Shown piece after piece: positions 9,054 through 19,091 of a stretch of DNA of 30,810 nt. The stretch lies in NCBI RefSeq assembly GCF_014648135.1, contig NZ_BMQN01000024.1, positions 1-30,810 on the forward strand. Direction: 5' to 3'. A program made the position numbers and the translations under genes. How positions within the stretch are numbered: position 1 is the stretch's first letter; every line of letters begins with the position of its first letter. Source of the DNA: Deinococcus sedimenti (GTDB lineage Bacteria > Deinococcota > Deinococci > Deinococcales > Deinococcaceae). The notes under the pieces are model-generated. The model worked only from the letters and a program-made list of their open reading frames with translations. It did not search any database and had not been told where the DNA came from.

Positions 9054-10628
9054 GTGAACGACCGTGTTGCCTTGTGGAGTTCCCGACTCAACCCTCCCCC
9101 TTGGCTGGGGGACGCCTTGGGCGGCGTGATGCTGGGCCTGATGTTCCTGCCGTCACCGTTGGCCGTGCTCGCTCCACTCCCGCTGGCGATGCTGCACCAC
9201 CGTCTGGCCCACAGCACGGCCGGGTGGGGCGCTTTCCGGCATGCGTTCGCGTTCGCCTTGGCCTTTTTCGGTGTGCACCTCGCCTGGCTGCCCATCAGCA
9301 TGGCGGCCGTGCTGGGGCCCCTGGGTGGGCTCCTCACCGTGCTCGTCCTGCCCGCTGCGGCGCTGACTTGGGCAGTGCCCCTGACCCTTACCCGGGTGGC
9401 CTTCGGCCCCCGCACCCTGCTCGCTCTGCCCCTTGCCTGGGTCCTGCTCGAGGCGCTGCGCACCCAAGGTCCCCTGGCCTTCCCGTGGGGCGCGCCCGGG
9501 TACGCCCTGATCCAGACCCCACTGGCCCAGCTCGCCAGCATCGGTGGGGCCGCGCTTCTCACGCTGCTGGTGACCGGAACCGCCAGCGTCCTGGCCGGTC
9601 TGGGGGGCAGCCGTCCTCCTGTTCTCCTGATGGGGCTGGCGGTCTGGGGCGCTGGCCTCGTGTGGGGCCGGGAAGTCACGCCCCCCATCACGCCCGCTCC
9701 CCGGACCGCTGTGCTCGTGCAGGGGGCGATCGATCCGCGCCTCAAGGCCCAGGGGCGCACCCTCAATGAGTTCCAGATTTACCTTGATCTGACGCGGCGC
9801 GCTCTGCGTTCAGGGGAAGCGGACCTGGCCGTGTGGCCGGAGACGGCGAGTCCGCTGCCCGCCTCCGATCCGGGGGTGCTGCCCGCCCTCCGGGGCCTGG
9901 GCGTTCCCCTGCTGCTCGGTGCCCCGGGCGATGTGCCCGGCCAGGCGCGCAACAGCGCCTACGGTGTGGACGGCGAGGTCACGGGGCGGCAGGACAAACG
10001 CGTCCTGGTGCCATTCGGGGAGCGTTTGCCTTTCTCAGGTGTGCTGGGGGGGCTCTATACCCCTGTCTTGAGGAGCCTGGGGATGGCCGGGTACACCAGC
10101 CTGACCCCTGGAAGGCTGCTGAACGTGCTGCCCGTGCGGGACCTGCGCGCGGGGGTGAGCATTTGCTACGAGTCCGTGTTTGGGCAGCTCAGTCGGCAGG
10201 CCGTGCGGGCCGGAGCCAACCTGCTCGTTGTGCTCTCCAACGACGCGTGGTTTGGGCAGGGGGCAGGGGCCGAACAGCATTTTCAGATGGGCCGCCTGCG
10301 CGCCATCGAAACCCGGCGGTTTCTGCTGCGCGCCGGGAACGACGGGGTCAGCGCAGTCATTGACCCCTGGGGCCAGGTCCGGTTTCGCGCGCCCCGGGGC
10401 GCGCGGGGCGCCTACCGGGTCACCTTTGATCTCTCGACAATTCGCACGCCCTTCGTGCTGTACGGCAACTGGGTCGTATGGGCAAGCGCACTGGCACTGC
10501 TGATGGCCGGTGCCAGGCTGATCCGCAATCCGGGGATTTCGCTCCGCCCGATCTCCAGTCAAGCCCTCGATACGAGAGCTGACCACGGGGAGCGTTGTCA
10601 GTCCACGGGTCCGCTGTATGGCCGATGA
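9054..10628 (+). CDS. Apolipoprotein N-acyltransferase
   Basis: 524 residues. The N-terminal half is a bundle of hydrophobic helices; the C-terminal half is a carbon-nitrogen hydrolase domain with the catalytic triad E263 ('WPETASPLP'), K315 ('KRVLVPFGERLPF') and C371 ('GVSICYESVF'), followed by 'LSNDAWFG' and 'RAIETRRF', all typical of Lnt. Lnt adds the third acyl chain to the N-terminal Cys of lipoproteins on the outer face of the inner membrane. I chose GTG 9054 because the alternative GTG at 9045 overlaps the -10 box. The last 30 or so residues (after 'ARLIRNPG') are unlike the family and run into degraded sequence, so the original 3' end may have been replaced. Confidence 0.9.
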   Translation: MNDRVALWSSRLNPPPWLGDALGGVMLGLMFLPSPLAVLAPLPLAMLHHRLAHSTAGWGAFRHAFAFALAFFGVHLAWLPISMAAVLGPLGGLLTVLVLPAAALTWAVPLTLTRVAFGPRTLLALPLAWVLLEALRTQGPLAFPWGAPGYALIQTPLAQLASIGGAALLTLLVTGTASVLAGLGGSRPPVLLMGLAVWGAGLVWGREVTPPITPAPRTAVLVQGAIDPRLKAQGRTLNEFQIYLDLTRRALRSGEADLAVWPETASPLPASDPGVLPALRGLGVPLLLGAPGDVPGQARNSAYGVDGEVTGRQDKRVLVPFGERLPFSGVLGGLYTPVLRSLGMAGYTSLTPGRLLNVLPVRDLRAGVSICYESVFGQLSRQAVRAGANLLVVLSNDAWFGQGAGAEQHFQMGRLRAIETRRFLLRAGNDGVSAVIDPWGQVRFRAPRGARGAYRVTFDLSTIRTPFVLYGNWVVWASALALLMAGARLIRNPGISLRPISSQALDTRADHGERCQSTGPLYGR

Positions 10629-11212
10629 ACCGGGTTGTCCATGATCAGCAGCCGGCGGCGGAAGCGGCGCGTCCAGGACGTCTTCAAAGTGCGCTTTCAT
10701 CCTGTGGCCACCGCCTGAGGAATGCTTGATCAGCACAGGTGACCGGTGCACCACCGCCATCTTCGTCGGGTTTCCGGATCATGTGGCAGTCTGGGTTCCC
10801 CTAGAGATTCAAAGGATGGTGTCGAGCTGGACACCTTGCCCAGCCATGTAGCGGGTGACGCCCTCTTGGTCAATCTCGCGGAAAATTTGTGTGTCGGCCG
10901 AAGCGCACTGTACAGCTCAGTTTGACCTGGTCGTGGTGGAAAACGTTGAAATCCTGGGCCCTGAAGGGGTGCCGGGTGGAGCTCTGATTCGAGATGGTGG
11001 GGCGCGCCTTCCGGAACCGGATGACCGCTTCCTGTGGCTTTGGGGTGTCGGAAACGTCATCGCCTGGTGAAAGACCCTGCCATCCGTCATGAACGGATGA
11101 ACGCTTGGTGGGAGCGCCTGCGCCCAGGTCATCCCTTCGAGCATGAATGCTCACCCAACACGTCAAGCCATGAGTCGAATGCATCCTTCAGGCGCCCAGG
11201 CCACACTGCAGC
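10629..11212. other. Gene-poor stretch with degraded coding traces
   Basis: No intact gene. On the minus strand, short runs look like former coding sequence: 'REIDQEGVTRYMAGQGVQL' ending at a stop near 10814, and around 10650 'RRLLIMDNPV', which faintly resembles the middle of a DDE transposase (IMDN). Frames change between these pieces. I see no promoter for the C39 gene that starts at 11213, although transcription must enter from here. Confidence 0.35.
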
Positions 11213-12109
11213 ATGACGCGTCGCTGGTGGCTGATCCTGGGGGCGGGGTGGAGCTGGGGCGTGGCCAGCGCCCAGCCCGCGAGCGTGACCTTGAAGAACA
11301 TCCGGCATGACTTTCAGGCGTTGAACAACTGCGCGCCGGTCACGGCCATGACCCTGCTGGGGTATTACGGCGCCTCGGTGACCCAGGCGCAGGCGGCCGC
11401 CGTGATGAAGGATTACCCGGGTGATCCGCAGGTTACGAGTCTTGAGCTGGCCAGCTATCTGGGCCGCGCGGGGCTGCAGAGCGTCATCCGCTACGCCGGG
11501 GACGCCGAACTGCTGCGGTCACTGGTGGCGGCGGGGTTTCCGGTGGTGCTCCAGCAGCGGCTGCAGCGGGGCAGCAACGTGGCGCATTTCCGCACGGTGT
11601 ACGGGTACAGCGCGGGCCAGTTTCTGATCAGTGATCCGCTGCTCGGGCCGTCTCTGCGGCTCAGTGCCCAGCGGCTCGCCGAGCTCTGGGCGTACTACAA
11701 CGGGGAGTACCTGGTGGCGTTTCCCCCCGCCAGGGCTGGGGAGGTGCAGCGCCTTCTGGGCAGCGATTACAGCGCCGCCGCGAACTGGCAGCACCTCCGG
11801 GCACATGGGGAGCAGGATATCAAAGCGCGCCCGCGTGATCCCTACGCCTGGTGGGGGCTGGCCAAGGCCACCCTGCGCCTGGGCAACGCCGCGCTGGCAT
11901 CGGACTACTTCGAGCGGGCCGTGAACCTGGGGGTGCCCACCATGTACTACCTGTACCGCCAGGAAGCGTTCGAGGCCTGGACGCAGGCGGGACGGCACAG
12001 CCGGACCCTGAGCGTCACGCAGCGGGCCCTGCAGGCGTTTCCGCGCAGCAAGGAACTGCAGTATTTCCGCACCCTGGCCGGCAGAGCGGTGGGCCAGTCG
12101 GGCGGCTGA
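11213..12109 (+). CDS. Secreted C39-type papain-like peptidase with C-terminal TPR-like region
   Basis: 298 residues. Signal peptide (WWLILGAGWSWGVASAQ), then the peptidase domain with the oxyanion Gln and nucleophile C40 ('HDFQALNNCAPVTAMTLLGYYG'), H125 ('VAHFRTVYGY') and D141 ('FLISDPLLG'). After residue 190 come helical repeats of TPR type ('DPYAWWGLAKATLRLGNAALASDYFERAVNLG'). C39-like domains without an ABC transporter usually process or bind peptides outside the membrane. No member of the bacteriocin-export system is near it. Start ATG at 11213; no clear ribosome binding site or repeat-type promoter. Confidence 0.85.
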   Translation: MTRRWWLILGAGWSWGVASAQPASVTLKNIRHDFQALNNCAPVTAMTLLGYYGASVTQAQAAAVMKDYPGDPQVTSLELASYLGRAGLQSVIRYAGDAELLRSLVAAGFPVVLQQRLQRGSNVAHFRTVYGYSAGQFLISDPLLGPSLRLSAQRLAELWAYYNGEYLVAFPPARAGEVQRLLGSDYSAAANWQHLRAHGEQDIKARPRDPYAWWGLAKATLRLGNAALASDYFERAVNLGVPTMYYLYRQEAFEAWTQAGRHSRTLSVTQRALQAFPRSKELQYFRTLAGRAVGQSGG

Positions 12110-12176
12110 GGACCGCAGCAAGGGGCTTGGCCGCCTGTGTCCGCCCGGGCCTTAATGGTCCGCGCGGTCATCAAAT

Positions 12177-12209
12177 CTTTACAGAAACTTTATAAACCGC
12201 CGGTACGGT
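12177..12209 (+). promoter_or_regulatory. Direct-repeat promoter, site E (LysM/M23)
   Basis: CTTTACAGAAA (12177-12187), CTTTATAAACC (12188-12198), spacer GCCGG, -10 TACGGT (12204-12209), then 7 bases to the ATG at 12217: a leaderless start. Confidence 0.85.
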
Positions 12210-12216
12210 GGCCCGG

Positions 12217-12846
12217 ATGTGGCGTTCTTTGCTCCTCACCCTGGGCCTCGCCGCCCTGAGTCTCTCCACCGCTGCGACCGTGACGGTCAAGCCCGACGAC
12301 ACGCTGTACGGCATTGCCCGGCGGCAGGGGGTGAGTCTGGAGGCGCTGCTGGCGAAGAATAAGGGCCTGAATCCGCAACTGGCCCTGAAGGTGGGGCAGG
12401 TGCTGCAGCTGCCAGATCGGCCCTCGGCCACCCGCGCGGCGACCGTGACCGCCACAGGTGGGGCCACCGTGCGGCCTGCGGGCATCCGCGTGACCGCGGT
12501 GCTGCCCGTGCAGGGCCGGCTGACCAGCCCGTATTCGCCCGCGCACCTGGGCCTGGACCTGGCGGCGCCCACAGGGACTCCATTCGTGGCGGCCCGTGGA
12601 GGGCGCGTGACCGAGTCCCGGTTTGACGCGCGGACCGGCTGGGGCTGGACGATCGTGCTGGACCACGGGGACGGCATGACAACGCGCTACAGCCACAACA
12701 GCGCCAACCTCGCGCAGGTGGGTCAGACCGTGGAGACCGGGCAGGTGATCGGCCGGGTGGGCAGCACCGGCAACAGCACGGGGCCACACCTGGACTTCCG
12801 CGTGATGGTGAACGGCAAGGTCATCAACCCCATGGGCCTGTACTGA
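12217..12846 (+). CDS. LysM and M23-type secreted protein with altered metal site
   Basis: 209 residues. Signal peptide to about residue 20, LysM domain ('VTVKPDDTLYGIARRQGVSLEALL') and M23 domain. H110 and D114 ('HLGLDLAAPTGTPF'), H160 ('RYSHNSANL') and H191 ('GPHLDF') match the family, but the second His of the H-x-H motif, a zinc ligand in LytM, is D193 (codon GAC for CAC). It may bind metal differently or serve as a non-catalytic amidase-type regulator. The ATG at 12217 is chosen over GTG 12208, which overlaps the -10 box. A second, complete M23 protein lies at 1388. Confidence 0.88.
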   Translation: MWRSLLLTLGLAALSLSTAATVTVKPDDTLYGIARRQGVSLEALLAKNKGLNPQLALKVGQVLQLPDRPSATRAATVTATGGATVRPAGIRVTAVLPVQGRLTSPYSPAHLGLDLAAPTGTPFVAARGGRVTESRFDARTGWGWTIVLDHGDGMTTRYSHNSANLAQVGQTVETGQVIGRVGSTGNSTGPHLDFRVMVNGKVINPMGLY

Positions 12847-12855
12847 GCGGCGCCA

Positions 12856-12881
12856 GGGGAGAAGGTCATGCGCCTTTCCCC
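12856..12881 (+). terminator. Probable terminator after the M23 gene
   Basis: GGGGAGAAGG pairs with CCTTTCCCC across a short loop (TCATGCG) with one bulged base, followed by TTCAGGGTTTCTT. It starts 10 bases after the stop codon. Confidence 0.5.
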
Positions 12882-12907
12882 TTCAGGGTTTCTTAAGGCG
12901 CGCTCAG

Positions 12908-12940
12908 CTTTACAGAAACTGAACACGCGCGGTCCAGGGT
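12908..12940 (+). promoter_or_regulatory. Direct-repeat promoter, site F (csp3-DUF305 operon)
   Basis: CTTTACAGAAA (12908-12918), CTGAACACGCG (12919-12929), spacer CGGTC, -10 CAGGGT (12935-12940). The leader to the ATG at 13015 is about 67 bases and contains two hairpins. Confidence 0.75.
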
Positions 12941-12949
12941 GAACGTGTT

Positions 12950-12990
12950 CCCTCCCCCGGGAGGGCCGCGGGACCACCGTGGTCCCGCGT
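12950..12990 (+). promoter_or_regulatory. Tandem hairpins in the csp3 leader
   Basis: CCCTCC (12950-12955) with GGAGGG (12960-12965) forms a first small stem; CGCGGGACCA (12968-12977) and TGGTCCCGCG (12981-12990) form a perfect 10-bp stem with a 3-base loop. They lie between the predicted transcript start and the ribosome binding site TGGAGG (13003-13008). No T-run follows, so mRNA stability or translation control is more likely than termination. Confidence 0.55.
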
Positions 12991-13014
12991 CATTTCACGC
13001 CCTGGAGGCCCCCG

Positions 13015-13431
13015 ATGGACACCCTCACCCGCATGCTCAACACCCACCCCAAGGCCAGTTCCATGGACGCCGCCCTGCTCGCCACCTGCCTGCAAGCATG
13101 CCTGGAGTGCGAGGCGGTGTGCTCGCTGTGTGCCGACGCGTGCCTGAGTGAACACGAACACCTGCACCACCTCACGCACTGCATCGCGCTCAACACACAG
13201 TGCGCCGCTGTCTGTCAGGCCACCGCCAAAGTGCTCACTTCGCTGGGTCAGGGCGACGCACAGGTGTTGCAGGCGCAGCTGGAGGCCTGCCTGCGCGCGT
13301 GTCAGGCGTGCGCCGAGGAATGCGAGCGGCACGCGCAGGAGATGAACATGGCGCACTGCGCCGTGTGCGCTGAGAGCTGCCGCCGCTGTGAGCAGGCCTG
13401 TCAGGCGCTCCTGGGGAGCGTGAACGCATGA
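13015..13431 (+). CDS. Csp3-like cytosolic copper storage protein (four-helix bundle)
   Basis: 138 residues with 18 Cys, no signal peptide. The Cys sit in repeated C-x2-C and C-x3-C spacings along helices ('CLQACLECEAVCSLCADAC', 'CLRACQACAEEC', 'CAVCAESCRRCEQAC'), the pattern of the Csp/DUF326 family whose four-helix bundle binds many Cu(I) ions in its core. Csp3 members are cytosolic and store or detoxify Cu(I). Start ATG 13015 behind TGGAGG. The stop overlaps the ATG of the DUF305 gene (ATGA), so the two are an operon under site F. Confidence 0.92.
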   Translation: MDTLTRMLNTHPKASSMDAALLATCLQACLECEAVCSLCADACLSEHEHLHHLTHCIALNTQCAAVCQATAKVLTSLGQGDAQVLQAQLEACLRACQACAEECERHAQEMNMAHCAVCAESCRRCEQACQALLGSVNA

Positions 13432-14078
13432 AGCGCATGCTGCTGACCGCTGCCCTGCTGACCTTGAGCTCCGTCCAGGCCGGTGGAATGGACATGGCCA
13501 TGCCCGGCATGACCCACATGACGATGCCCATGACGCCGTCGGCGTCTGTGCCGGGGCTGTCCCAGATGGGGCTGCAGATGCAGCTGGACATGCGCATGAT
13601 GATGATGCCGATGATCAGTGACCTCGCCCGGTTGAGTGGGCGGTCCTTCGAGCGGGCGTTCATGTCCATGATGATTCCGCACCACCAGAGCGCCATCGAC
13701 AGCAGCCGCGCCGTTCTGGAGCGCGCCAAGGATGAACAGGTGCGCGCGTGGGCGACCCAGATCATTGCGGACCAGACGCGCGAGATTGCTGAGATGCAGG
13801 CCCAGCTGCGCGCGTACGGCGGGCCGAATCAGGCAGTGATGGCGCGCATGATGCAGATGAACCGCATGATGGACATGCCCGCCATGATCCGCGCGTCAAG
13901 CATGCCGGAACGTACGTTCCTGGAAGGCATGCTTCCGCACCACGCGGCCGCCAACGAGAAATCGAACCTGGCCCTGCAGCGGACGCAGGACCCCTTCGTG
14001 TTAGAGCTCGCGAAGAAGATCATCACCGCCCAGGCAGGCGAAATGCACGACTTCCAGGGGTGGCTCAGAGCGCATTGA
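13428..14078 (+). CDS. DUF305 protein, Met-rich, exported
   Basis: 216 residues. Signal peptide (LLTAALLTLSSVQA), then a Met-rich stretch ('MDMAMPGMTHMTMPM', 'MRMMMMPMIS') and two DUF305 repeats: 'MIPHHQSAIDSSRAVLERA' and 'MLPHHAAANEKSNLALQR'. The paired HH motifs and clustered Met residues suit copper binding outside the membrane. Four-base overlap with csp3. A cytosolic Cys-rich store and a periplasmic Met/His-rich binder in one operon cover both compartments. Confidence 0.9.
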   Translation: MKRMLLTAALLTLSSVQAGGMDMAMPGMTHMTMPMTPSASVPGLSQMGLQMQLDMRMMMMPMISDLARLSGRSFERAFMSMMIPHHQSAIDSSRAVLERAKDEQVRAWATQIIADQTREIAEMQAQLRAYGGPNQAVMARMMQMNRMMDMPAMIRASSMPERTFLEGMLPHHAAANEKSNLALQRTQDPFVLELAKKIITAQAGEMHDFQGWLRAH

Positions 14079-14203
14079 GGCGCCACCAAAAGGTGACCGG
14101 CTGATCGTTCATGCTGGTCGCCTTGCGCATGTTTGTGTGGCGGAACGTGGCGTGTGAAGCCTTCGCTTCAGCGTGCAAAACACCCGACCAGGACGTGGCG
14201 AAG

Positions 14204-14256
14204 TCAAGCGCAGCAGGCGGTGGACCCCTCTCGGGTCTGGCGCCTGCTGCGCTTGA
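14204..14256. terminator. Long hairpin between convergent genes
   Basis: TCAAGCGCAGCAGGCG (14204-14219) and CGCCTGCTGCGCTTGA (14241-14256) pair perfectly over 16 bp; the 21-base loop contains a further 5-bp stem (GACCC with GGGTC). It lies between the DUF305 gene and the convergent RES toxin gene, so it probably terminates both. Confidence 0.65.
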
Positions 14257-14286
14257 TTTCAAAGTGGTGGAGCGGAGATTGGACGG

Positions 14287-14796
14287 TTACAGCCGGGGAT
14301 CGAAGGTGAGGGGTACAGCGCCCAGGAGGCGCACCAAGGCGGCCGTCTGGGGGTGGCGGGTGTTGATCAGGTAATTGGCCTGGCCAGGCACGAAAACCGA
14401 GAGAGGCAGCACTGCGGACGGAATCCGCAGGACCGGTGAAGCCTGAAGGTCATACCACTCGTCCCCGATTACCTGCGTGGCCGGGGTTTCCGGTTGGGCA
14501 TTCCAGGTGGCGGGTAGATCGCCGGGCGCGAGGTCCAGAATGCCGGCTGGGTCCACCTCCAGGGTGACGTGCCCGTGCGCCACGGTGTGCAGCACCTGGC
14601 TGTCCACGTGCACGATGACTTCCAGTGTGGCCTGGGCGAGGGTGTCACTGGTGTAGATGATGCGCCGGTCGTGCTGCAGCGCGGGGTCGGGGCTGTTCCA
14701 GCGGCCGCCGTATTGCGCGGCGCCCAGACCATGCGCGTCGAGGGTCGGGAGGGTGGCGTACTTGAGTTTGCTGATGCGGTGGAGGGTCAGGCTCAC
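14287..14796 (-). CDS. RES-domain toxin
   Basis: 169 residues. RES marks: 'LHRISKLKYA' at the start, 'GGRWNSPDPA', 'IIYTSDTLAQATLEVIVHVD' and 'DEWYDLQASPVLRIPSA'. RES toxins degrade NAD+ and are paired with Xre antitoxins carrying a DUF2384 domain. The ATG overlaps the stop of the antitoxin gene by four bases (ATGA), with antitoxin first, the usual order of Xre-RES systems. Confidence 0.9.
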   Translation of the reverse strand: MSLTLHRISKLKYATLPTLDAHGLGAAQYGGRWNSPDPALQHDRRIIYTSDTLAQATLEVIVHVDSQVLHTVAHGHVTLEVDPAGILDLAPGDLPATWNAQPETPATQVIGDEWYDLQASPVLRIPSAVLPLSVFVPGQANYLINTRHPQTAALVRLLGAVPLTFDPRL

Positions 14797-15239
14797 GTGT
14801 AGACTCCGTGCTCAAGTCTGCTCAGCACGGTCGTCACGTACTCGGCACCTCCAGGCAGGAGGGCGAACTGAAGGGGGGTCCGGTGGCCGAACGTGGGTCG
14901 GGCGGTCTGCAGCCAGGCGTGGGCCGCCGGCGCGTTCTCGAAGTACGCTTCGGCCGCTTCGGTCACGCGCGCCAGTTGGTACAGGTGCGTGCTCACGTCA
15001 GGGCTCAGCGCGCGTCCATTGCGGCGGTAGCTGTGGTACGTGCTGTCACTGAGCCCGATCAGGGCCAGTGTTTCACCGATGGACAGGCCGATGTGCTGCG
15101 CGAGGCGCTGCAGGGTGGTGGGCTTGAAGCCCGCGTGAACCGCGTCGCCCAGGTCGAGCAGGGTGGTCGCCTTCAGCCCGAGCAGCGACGTGCCGGGCAG
15201 GGCAGGAACGGTGCGGGTGGGGGAAAACGTCTGCGTCAT
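14793..15239 (-). CDS. Xre/MbcA/ParS-type antitoxin (DUF2384)
   Basis: 148 residues. N-terminal helix-turn-helix region ('TLQRLAQHIGLSIGETLALIGLSDSTYHSYRRNGR'), C-terminal DUF2384 part ('AEAYFENAPAAHAWLQTARPTFGHRTPLQFALLPGGAEYV'), which blocks the toxin and helps autoregulate. Start ATG at 15239 behind GAAGG. Such pairs stabilise plasmids and islands, fitting an accessory location. Confidence 0.9.
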   Translation of the reverse strand: MTQTFSPTRTVPALPGTSLLGLKATTLLDLGDAVHAGFKPTTLQRLAQHIGLSIGETLALIGLSDSTYHSYRRNGRALSPDVSTHLYQLARVTEAAEAYFENAPAAHAWLQTARPTFGHRTPLQFALLPGGAEYVTTVLSRLEHGVYT

Positions 15240-15823
15240 GTCTCACAGCCTTCTGGGCGAGTCCGGCGGGCGCTCACCCCTGGTGTGCGCACCGGTCTGC
15301 TGGGTCACGTCCATCCCTGATGGGCCGTGACTTGCCGGAAAGCAGCCCACGCAGCGGTGCCCTGCACTGCTTCGTGGGGACCACGCCGCCTGGTCGGCGC
15401 GGTGGGCGGGCGATCTGCGCCCATGTCCCCTGGACATGAGCGCCTTGACCCCTGGTCAAGTGATCGGCGGCGCTGGCGGCTGGGTCCAGGGCCCAGGCCG
15501 GTAGGGAGGCACTCCCAACGGCTCTACTTTAGCAGTTTTAAACTCCAGAAATGAAGTGAAGCTCGCAGGTGACAGGACGAAGAGTCAGCACTCCAGCCCA
15601 GAAGCGTGGCCCAGGGAGGAACAGGGGTCAGTCTCTTTGCATAACGGGCGAGCAGGTAGCCTTAAGCCCGTCGTGAACCAGGAACTGGCGTGTTCCTGGC
15701 AGCAATGTTCAGGCACACCCTCTTCCTGTTTGCCCCACTCTTCAACGTCTTGGGAGACAGGCGAATCTGCTCCTGAGCACCCGTTCACGCAGCTGAGGAC
15801 CGGGTCGGCGAACTTCATTAAAC
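15240..15823. other. Intergenic stretch, no gene seen
   Basis: About 580 bases without a supportable gene. Around 15520-15555 there is an unusually AT-rich patch (ctactttagcagttttaaac). Reading frames present lack start signals and have implausible composition. The divergent antitoxin promoter must lie at its left end, but I cannot place it. Confidence 0.4.
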
Positions 15824-15856
15824 CTTTACAAGAGCTTTACATTCCGCCGCTAAGGT
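15824..15856 (+). promoter_or_regulatory. Direct-repeat promoter, site G (His-tailed membrane protein)
   Basis: CTTTACAAGAG (15824-15834), CTTTACATTCC (15835-15845), spacer GCCGC, -10 TAAGGT (15851-15856), then 8 bases to GTG 15865: a leaderless start. Confidence 0.85.
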
Positions 15857-15864
15857 CCTTTTTT

Positions 15865-16578
15865 GTGAGCCTCCCCCAACCGACGTCCCGCAGTGAGACT
15901 CCCGTCCGCCGTCAGCTGCTGCTGCCGTTTTTTGCGTACTTCCTCCTGCTGGCCTCCACGAGTTTCATCGCCGGCGGCATCGTGCACCTCGGATTGGGGG
16001 AGAACACCGCGTACTACCTGGCGCTCGCGGTGCTGGGCGTCGTGTGTTTCACGGTGGGCAACTACCTGCAGGAGTTCGTCCTGCGCAAGAAGACCCGCCC
16101 CACCAACCTGGGGGCTTTCCTGCTCGTCTCGTTTGTTCTCTCCGTGGGCATGGGCATGATGACCGGCGGCGTGCAGCACTACCTGGATAACCCGGCTTAT
16201 TCCTCCGTGCTGATTCCGGTGGGTCTGATCCTGGCGGTGCTGGCCTTCCTGAGCCGTGAAGGCGTGAAGCTTGGCCCCAAGCTGCCGGCCCTGATGGGCG
16301 GCACGGTGGCGGTCGCCGCCCTTCTGTTTGGCGGCCTGTCCACCATCGGCCGGGCCATCACCGTGCCCGGCACGGCTGGGCATGCCCACGGCTCCGCCAC
16401 GTCTGAGCCCACGCCCGTGGCTGGGCACAGCGCGCCCGCTGAATCTGTCGTCTCTGCGGCCCAGGTCACGGAGACGGCTGTGCCTGCCGCCCAGACCCCC
16501 GAGGCGGCCCCCGCCCACGCCGAGCCTCACACGGACGCCCACCCGGAAGGCGGCGAGGACGGCCACGACGACCACTGA
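15865..16578 (+). CDS. Polytopic membrane protein with His-rich C-terminal tail
   Basis: 237 residues from GTG 15865. About six hydrophobic segments (for example 'LLPFFAYFLLLASTSFIAGGIV', 'YYLALAVLGVVCFTVGNYL', 'LGAFLLVSFVLSVGMGMM', 'VLIPVGLILAVLAFL', 'LMGGTVAVAALLFGGL'), then a 65-residue Pro/Ala/Glu-rich tail with many His ('GHAHGS', 'AGHSA', 'HAEPHTDAHPEGG', 'DGHDDH'). The tail should bind metal ions. I do not know the family's function. A much longer open frame extends upstream, but the promoter position fixes the GTG. It converges with the second ATPase gene, only two bases apart at the 3' ends, and both have the shared promoter type. Confidence 0.82.
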   Translation: MSLPQPTSRSETPVRRQLLLPFFAYFLLLASTSFIAGGIVHLGLGENTAYYLALAVLGVVCFTVGNYLQEFVLRKKTRPTNLGAFLLVSFVLSVGMGMMTGGVQHYLDNPAYSSVLIPVGLILAVLAFLSREGVKLGPKLPALMGGTVAVAALLFGGLSTIGRAITVPGTAGHAHGSATSEPTPVAGHSAPAESVVSAAQVTETAVPAAQTPEAAPAHAEPHTDAHPEGGEDGHDDH

Positions 16579-16580
16579 GG

Positions 16581-18917
<2,337 letters not shown>

Positions 18918-18980
18918 GGTGGCCTCCTGAGGAATGGTCAGTGGGGAAAATTGACGTGCTCGGCACACCAGTGTCGGGAG

Positions 18981-19052
18981 TCAGCGCTCAGAAGCCCAGT
19001 GCTGTGTAACGCGGCCTGCCCTGTTGCTGGTTCCACGTCCTTGCCGCTCCAC
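18981..19052 (-). CDS. Possible leaderless leader peptide ahead of the second ATPase
   Basis: GTG at 19052 lies 6 bases after the -10 box of site H, the leaderless spacing. It opens a 23-codon frame (starting MERQGRGTSNRAG, ending HWASER) that stops 63 bases before the ATPase ATG. It could be a regulatory upstream frame or simply the first start met by ribosomes on this message. Its composition gives no support of its own. Confidence 0.35.
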   Translation of the reverse strand: MERQGRGTSNRAGRVTQHWASER

Positions 19053-19058
19053 GGTTGT

Positions 19059-19091
19059 ACTGTGAAACGCCCGTGTTAAGTTCGAGTAAAG
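19059..19091 (-). promoter_or_regulatory. Direct-repeat promoter, site H (second metal ATPase)
   Basis: Minus strand: CTTTACTCGAA (19091-19081), CTTAACACGGG (19080-19070), spacer CGTTT, -10 CACAGT (19064-19059). The -10 departs from TAnnnT at the first base, as in site J. Confidence 0.65.

Noticed and set aside
11100..11212. Search for a direct-repeat promoter before the first C39 gene
   Set aside because: CACACT lies 5 bases before the ATG, but the 27 bases upstream hold no repeats.
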